A stretch of 64,000 bases of DNA. It comes from Zygnema cylindricum. Its lineage: Eukaryota > Streptophyta > Zygnematophyceae > Zygnematales > Zygnemataceae. The stretch covers positions 48,512 through 112,511 of the forward strand of contig JBBHKE010000340.1 in the NCBI GenBank assembly GCA_037447655.1, in the 5' to 3' direction. Below are positions 59,201 to 64,000 of the stretch, piece by piece (the first letter of the stretch is position 1; each line of letters begins with the position of its first letter). The notes beneath the pieces are model-generated. The model saw only the letters and a program-made list of their open reading frames with translations, did not search any database and was not told the DNA's origin. Both the position numbers and the translations under genes were made by a program.

Positions 59201-60490
59201 GCTTTTGGTGCATCAATTGGTTGACTTGTGTGCAGGCAAATCCGTTCCAAAGTTTGATGCCATATTGAAACATGATTTACATTCCAATACAACTCAGGCT
59301 CATGCTTTCGGACCAAGGCGGTACGGAGGAGAGGCTGTCTTTGTTCCAAGAAACAAAACTAAAGGTGAGGACATAAATAGAGTTTTGTCCTTTAACATAA
59401 GTGGCATGAAGGTTTACAATATTTTCTTGAATTGCCAATTTTTTCTCTGTTGTTATCTATATTATGCATTCATTTTAGTGGAAAACACTGTTTGCAAAAC
59501 TGTCAATTTAATGAAAAATCTATAAGATAGCTCTAAAAAGATGATAGGAGAAGTTAGAATATCTTCTTACCGAAGAAACAATCCTCGTTCAACCGGAAAG
59601 CGTTTGAAATGATGGCAATCGTCCTCCGTGCCCCCTCCCCGTTCTCTCCTGCCCCTCCTTCCCTAATTGATGTAGAAGCAGCCGATATTGACTTTCAACC
59701 AGGAGGTGTAAAGCAGCACTTATTATCTCTATAGTGCTATTGAATTTAATTGTAAACCAAAACGAATTTTGAAATGTTGAAGGAAATTTTACAGCAGCAA
59801 ATAAGATAAGAAGCTTTAAAAAATAGGAAGGAAACAGTCAGACTGGAAGACAAGTTTAGGACTTGAGTAGCTTGTATGGACGATTCTTAATAAACCTAAA
59901 CCTTTCTTTTGGTTCACCTTTACAAACCTAAACTTATCCTTCTAAACCTATCCTTTGCATTGTTTCACCCTAACAAACCTAAACCTATCCTTTATTTTCG
60001 TTCACCTTAGGGAATTTCGCCATGCAACAAAGAGCCCTTCACCGCGACTAAAAGTCAGAAAAATCGACCGATATAATTCCGTTACTCGCTTCCATTATTC
60101 TCTTCGATCTAATGGCGGGAAACCCTAGATAAAACCTAAACCTACCCTTTTGTTTTGGTTCAAGCAGGAAAAATCGAGCTCTCTGGAACAAAAGCGAGCA
60201 CAGATCACCTGAAAACCATTTTTGAATGGTTCCGTAACAGCGGTAGAAACATAGAAAGCGGAGGTACGGAACAGTTCGCATTGGCGGCACAAGAAGATGA
60301 CGGGTGGCTATTGTCGCACGTGTGGGACGAAGAGACCAAACGGAGCGAAGTGATAATTGTGGACGCGACAAATTTTAAAGCGCCGCCAATGGCTCGAATT
60401 GTTCTGCCTAAGAGAGTACCGTACGGTTTCCACGGAATTTTTGTACCGGCAAGTCTGGAGCACGCGACCACAAGTGACGGCGAAGGTTGA
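53207..60490 (+). CDS. Carotenoid cleavage dioxygenase (CCD/NCED/RPE65 superfamily)
   Basis: This is a non-haem iron enzyme that cleaves carotenoid double bonds with O2 to give apocarotenoids. Exons on the plus strand: 54098(or upstream)-54592, 54887-54986, 55252-55460, 56277-56384, 56952-57059, 57266-57346, 57480-57596, 58125-58201, 58483-58681, 58906-58999, 59236-59364 and 60168-60490. Phases all agree; from ATG 54098 this gives 679 residues. A first exon from ATG 53207 ([11 protein letters not shown], Ser/Arg-rich, transit-peptide-like) is possible but its donor is unresolved. Core signatures are [47 protein letters not shown] and GFHGIFVP. The four iron ligands are visible: His in [22 protein letters not shown] and GFHGIF. 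It shares features with the CCD1 and CCD4 groups ([15 protein letters not shown]), but I cannot assign a subfamily or substrate. Confidence 0.9.
56731..56805 (+). repeat. (GGGA)n tract in a dioxygenase intron
   Basis: Uninterrupted GGGAGGGA-type repeats on the plus strand, inside the intron 56385-56951. The sequence could form G-quadruplexes in the pre-mRNA. Confidence 0.9.
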
Positions 60491-60570
60491 TTGAAATCGG
60501 CTCGAATATCGGATGGTGAAAAGCTGACGGGGGATAACTGAAGTGGAACAATGAACACTGATCACTTAAA

Positions 60571-60576
60571 AATAAA
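60571..60576 (+). terminator. Candidate polyadenylation signal of the dioxygenase gene
   Basis: AATAAA lies 81 bases after the stop codon (60488-60490), followed by further AATAAA-like sequences at about 60625 and 60655. Confidence 0.5.
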
Positions 60577-61714
60577 ATAAATGTAGAAATTGTGAGGCCG
60601 GTCCGAAAGATATTACTTTTAACAAATAAATTTCTAGTCATGCAATTGTACAGAAAATAAAATTGCATATGGCTCATTAATCAAGTTGTGTGAAAAGAAC
60701 CAAAATAGAGTGGAATAAATTGTGGAATGCACATTGTTAATGTCATTTTAGCAGTTATTGCAAATTGGATTGTGCTAATTGGGTAATAGTTTTTGTTTTC
60801 TTTTTGGGTAATACAAAATCATTTTGTAATCAATACAAATCCCAAAATAAACTAAATGCACATCTCTCTTTTAGGTTTATTTATGCTGGTCAAAGTGTTG
60901 TTTGTTGCAAGTTGGATGTTGGTTGGTTAATTTTTGTTTATGGAAAGTGGGGTAGAAGGAGGGAGGGGGAGAGGGGGGGGGGGGCGACAACGGGTGAGAG
61001 GAGAGTGTATGGGGAGAAGGAGGGAGAGAGAGGGGGAAAAGAAGGCGATGATTAAAACAATAAGTGGCTATTTGCGTTGTAAAACTTTATGTTAGGTGTT
61101 TGAGTTATACGGTGTCACACTGACAAAAAGGAAAACAACATCAAGTCAACCTAAAGGAAAATACCACCAGAGTCAACCTAAACCCCGATTGTTTTATTTC
61201 AAACTTCAATATTTTACAACTTGTTTATTGTATTAAAAATGCAATACATAACGGATATGTAAAAAAAAAAATGGTATGAAACCATGTTTCTTTACAATTG
61301 AAAGTTGTGTTTTGAAATATGTATCATTTGACGAAAAATCGTCTTAATGTTACCATTTAGAGTTTATAAACATCATCGTCCTCATTTTGAGATTGTTAAG
61401 TGGTTTATGCACATTTTATAACCATCTACCTTTAACATCCATTGTTAAATAACTCGTATAATCAAGAGCCATAAATAAAAGGTAATTGACTCTTCTTAAA
61501 AGTATGCAATTTCTCACCTAGGTTTCAACTAACAGGTTTGTCGTCAAGTTTTAAATTTACAAAAAAAAAGATTAACTTTACTTTAAAGTATATAGTTAAC
61601 CACCTATTGCAACATGGTTTCTAGTAACAAGTTTGTCGTCAAGTTTTAAATAAACAAATCAAAGTGTGGTCCAAGTTTGGTCGTTTCGTAGTCAAATTTC
61701 ACATGGCATTACAA
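60577..61714. other. 3' flank of the dioxygenase gene; G-rich tract
   Basis: Positions 60950-61045 are G-rich with a run of about 13 G near 60975. A ~25-bp direct repeat (AGTAACAAGTTTGTCGTC type) occurs near 61530 and 61625. No gene is recognised. Confidence 0.5.
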
Positions 61715-62730
61715 TGCAATTATGTGTCCTCCATTGGACTACATAATTCAAGAAGCCTCTAGGTAGTTTTTAACTAACCCACTTTCAACCAAAACTACTG
61801 CTACCCAAGCAGACAAGTTGACAATCTGTGTAGTCTCCCCCAAGTCAGCACTGAAAACGGCCAACCAGTCGATAAGTTATGAGGTGACAAAAATGCCAAT
61901 TTATACAAACTCTCAAAGAGAGAGGTGGTTGTCTACTTAAAAATTGCTAGGTCCTTACCCCTCTCACAAACCCTATGTACTGCAGTACGACCCAATCAAA
62001 TAACTGTAAAGTACAGAAAGGTACTACGGCCGACCCAATCAAATACCTGTAAAGTACAGAAAGGTAATACGGCCGATGTCCTTTCTGTAAGGCATGTGTA
62101 TGACAAGGCCACTAAGTGGACGCGTGTCCATATTTCACTCTCCTTATGTTCCCCGGAATTCTCGTGACCAAATGCCATCTCTCCACGTGGCGCCAGGTCA
62201 TGCCACGTCTGAAAACGCCAAAGTAACCATTCCGGGATCCCGACGGCGATATGTGTCGTTGGATCAAAATCCGATATTAAATGTTAGCCGTCGAAACAAA
62301 TGTCTGATTCATTTGTTCCTTACGGGATCATGTTCCCACTGAATATTAACTAGTTTTATGTTCCTTCATTCATAATTTTGTTGATCAGTTTAAAGATCAT
62401 AACACAGTTTAAGTATGTATCAAACCCTATGTAATTTAACGAACTTCTACGACAGACCGGTTAGAGCTGATAGCTACGCCTCGCTCTGCCGGTCGGAGGT
62501 TCGAGTCCTGTCGAACTCAACCTTTTGTTGAGAGTGACTTATGTCACTCTTTAGTCCTGTCTATGGAGCTGAGGTAGCCATGGCTCCACTACTCTCTCTC
62601 TCCGTCAGTGACTACAACAAGTATGGGGTATAAAGGAAAGAGGTTGATGCAGACTGCTTGCGCTTTTCTTTCTTTTTCTACTCAGCTATTCAAACCTAGA
62701 AAATACTTTATAAAACTAGTGATTTCAACA
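61715..62730 (-). mobile_element. Solo Copia LTR, Copia 1 type
   Basis: In plus orientation it runs TGCAATTATGTGTCC to GATTTCAACA, the complement of the Copia 1 LTR ends. The flanks TACAA (61710-61714) and TAGAA (62731-62735) form a 5-bp duplication with one mismatch. It is 1016 bp with no internal region. Confidence 0.88.
62450..62522 (+). other. tRNA-like segment inside the LTR, antisense to the element
   Basis: GGTTCGAGTCC at 62498-62508 matches the tRNA B-box consensus exactly. Upstream lies GGTTAGAGCTGATAGCTACG, a poor A-box/D-arm match, and a short acceptor-like CGACAG..CTGTCG pairing brackets the segment. A functional tRNA is unlikely; homologous segments occur in the other LTRs. Confidence 0.45.
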
Positions 62731-62735
62731 TAGAA

Positions 62736-63538
62736 CACCTTCAAATTACAATGTTCAACAGTCTCATTTTATTGGTAGACATCTTAAGAAGTAATGGCTC
62801 AACAAGTAAAGGTTAAAAAAAATTCAAGAATTAGAATTGAGAGATGGAGAAGTAAATTTACTGCGTGCACAAGATGACAAAGAAAAAAAAATGAGACTTT
62901 GACCCATTACATATTTTATTATCCCTTGTAAAATTCATCGTGATATATATATTAGTGAAATTCTAGAGGCTTGAATTGGGTTGAGAATACGTTGTATGCA
63001 AAAGTTACATGATAGAATGATTCTAACGTATATAAAGTGTGTTAACTATGTCTTTCCTTTATAAGAACAGCAGAACCCAATATGTATTAGTAACATTTGG
63101 ATTTTACATTTAGATATCTACAGGGCATCAAAGTGTAGTACAAGTGTCAAGCTATAGTGTTGAAAAAACTTGCCACAATTAGTGAAAACCATTTGCACAG
63201 GAAAGAATCATAGCAACGATTTTCATTGTTCCACATCGAGGGAAGGGGTTAACGATCTTTGCGATATAACAATTTTATGGGAAGATTGTTTTTTAAACCC
63301 TAATCCTCATGAAGTTACGAATGTGCATATGAGTTTAATCGTCCATACCCACTAAATCCAACCTAACAAACAAAAATATATCGAAAAAAATATGATTCAT
63401 AAAGTTAATTGGCTCCCCAATTTGTCTTTTTGCAATGCGGTGCAACATGCATCTCTTCTTTTTCAAAATCGACAAAGCCGAAATAAAATCTAGCAAAGTT
63501 GAAAGGCTTTGCCGTTTCGTCACTAAAAATATTATTAC
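62736..63538. other. AT-rich sequence, nothing recognised
   Basis: Short open frames only (for example 63170-63355), without motifs. Confidence 0.4.
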
Positions 63539-64000
63539 TAGTGTTGTGTATTGGTAGCCATTTGACTATAACCGATATGTGCCTTTTTTTGACCTACAAA
63601 GAACCGATATCTTGGTCTGGTATATCGGCAACGGAATTATCGCGATAAAAACCGACATATAGCGATAACTTACCAATTATTATCGGGCCCTATAATTATT
63701 GGCGATAACTGTACGGTTCTATCCGTACATTTGTACTGTTTTACACGGAAGTACGGAACTGATCACCATAAGTGGCATGTCATACCATATAATGTATAAA
63801 GTATAGTACAATATAGTATAATGTACTATGATATAGTATACTATATTTTGTTCACTCATAGCCTATGCCCACCGGAGCATATGTAACTTTTTGCCCATTC
63901 CGATGATTTTCCGAAAACTCATCGGAAAATGGGTCTTGTTTACACCAAAATTTTGGCACGTAACTCCGATTGAAGGTGTCCTGTGACACGTCATACGCTT
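63539..64000. mobile_element. hAT-type MITE, left part, probably running off the window
   Basis: TAGTGTTGTGTATTGGTAG is the same TIR as at 25888. ATATCGG-type palindromes follow, and a segment at 63768-63850 (GTGGCATGTCATACC, then TATAGTACAATATAG) is shared with 43910-43985. No right end is visible. Confidence 0.55.

Noticed and set aside
62450-62522. A genuine tRNA gene
   Set aside because: Only the B-box fits well. Cloverleaf pairing is poor, it lies in an LTR, and homologous segments in other LTRs have drifted, so I treat it as a tRNA-like module.

Overview
This is a nuclear window from a green plant, most likely a streptophyte (land plant or charophyte alga). The evidence is spliced genes with GT-AG introns, a nodulin-26-like aquaporin, a plastid-targeted C-terminal processing protease with a thylakoid-lumen type cleavage motif, a plant-type carotenoid cleavage dioxygenase, and Ty1/copia, hAT, PIF/Harbinger-like and foldback transposons. 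I cannot name the species. There are no prokaryotic operons, rRNA genes or CRISPR arrays. One 10-N assembly gap lies at 37374-37383.

Layout. 1-1141: 5' part of a NIP aquaporin gene on the minus strand, running off the left edge. 1142-3777: small terminal-inverted-repeat (TIR) elements, including two tandem PIF/Harbinger-like elements. 3778-15446: one nested transposon stack, in which a TA-flanked MITE is split by a long foldback element. That element is split in turn by a complete but decayed Copia retrotransposon (itself split by a solo LTR), two Harbinger-like elements side by side, a third Harbinger-like element and another MITE. 17201-22474: a 13-exon CtpA-type protease gene on the minus strand. 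22475-31830: repeats, including two hAT-type MITEs with 8-bp target duplications and a second nested stack (26151-29811) built on a foldback of about 1 kb. 31834-37098: a second Copia element on the minus strand. 40129-49860: three related hAT transposase remnants, one an internally deleted derivative, plus a third Copia remnant. 50141-52329: a MITE split by a partial LTR and a Harbinger-like element. 53207-60490: a carotenoid cleavage dioxygenase gene on the plus strand with all four iron-binding histidines. 60491-64000: a solo LTR (61715-62730), low-complexity sequence and the start of another hAT-like MITE.

The three host genes are not an operon and share no obvious pathway. Two are probably plastid proteins (protease and dioxygenase) and one is a membrane channel. 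Most of the window is transposon sequence. Paralogous copies inside the window act as 'empty sites' that prove several insertions. The least ordinary observations are: an antisense tRNA-like module shared by the Copia LTRs; repeated tandem placement of Harbinger-like elements sharing one target trinucleotide; a foldback chimera whose target duplication joins the outer ends of two different copies; and a 37-nt intron-like gap in the protease gene.
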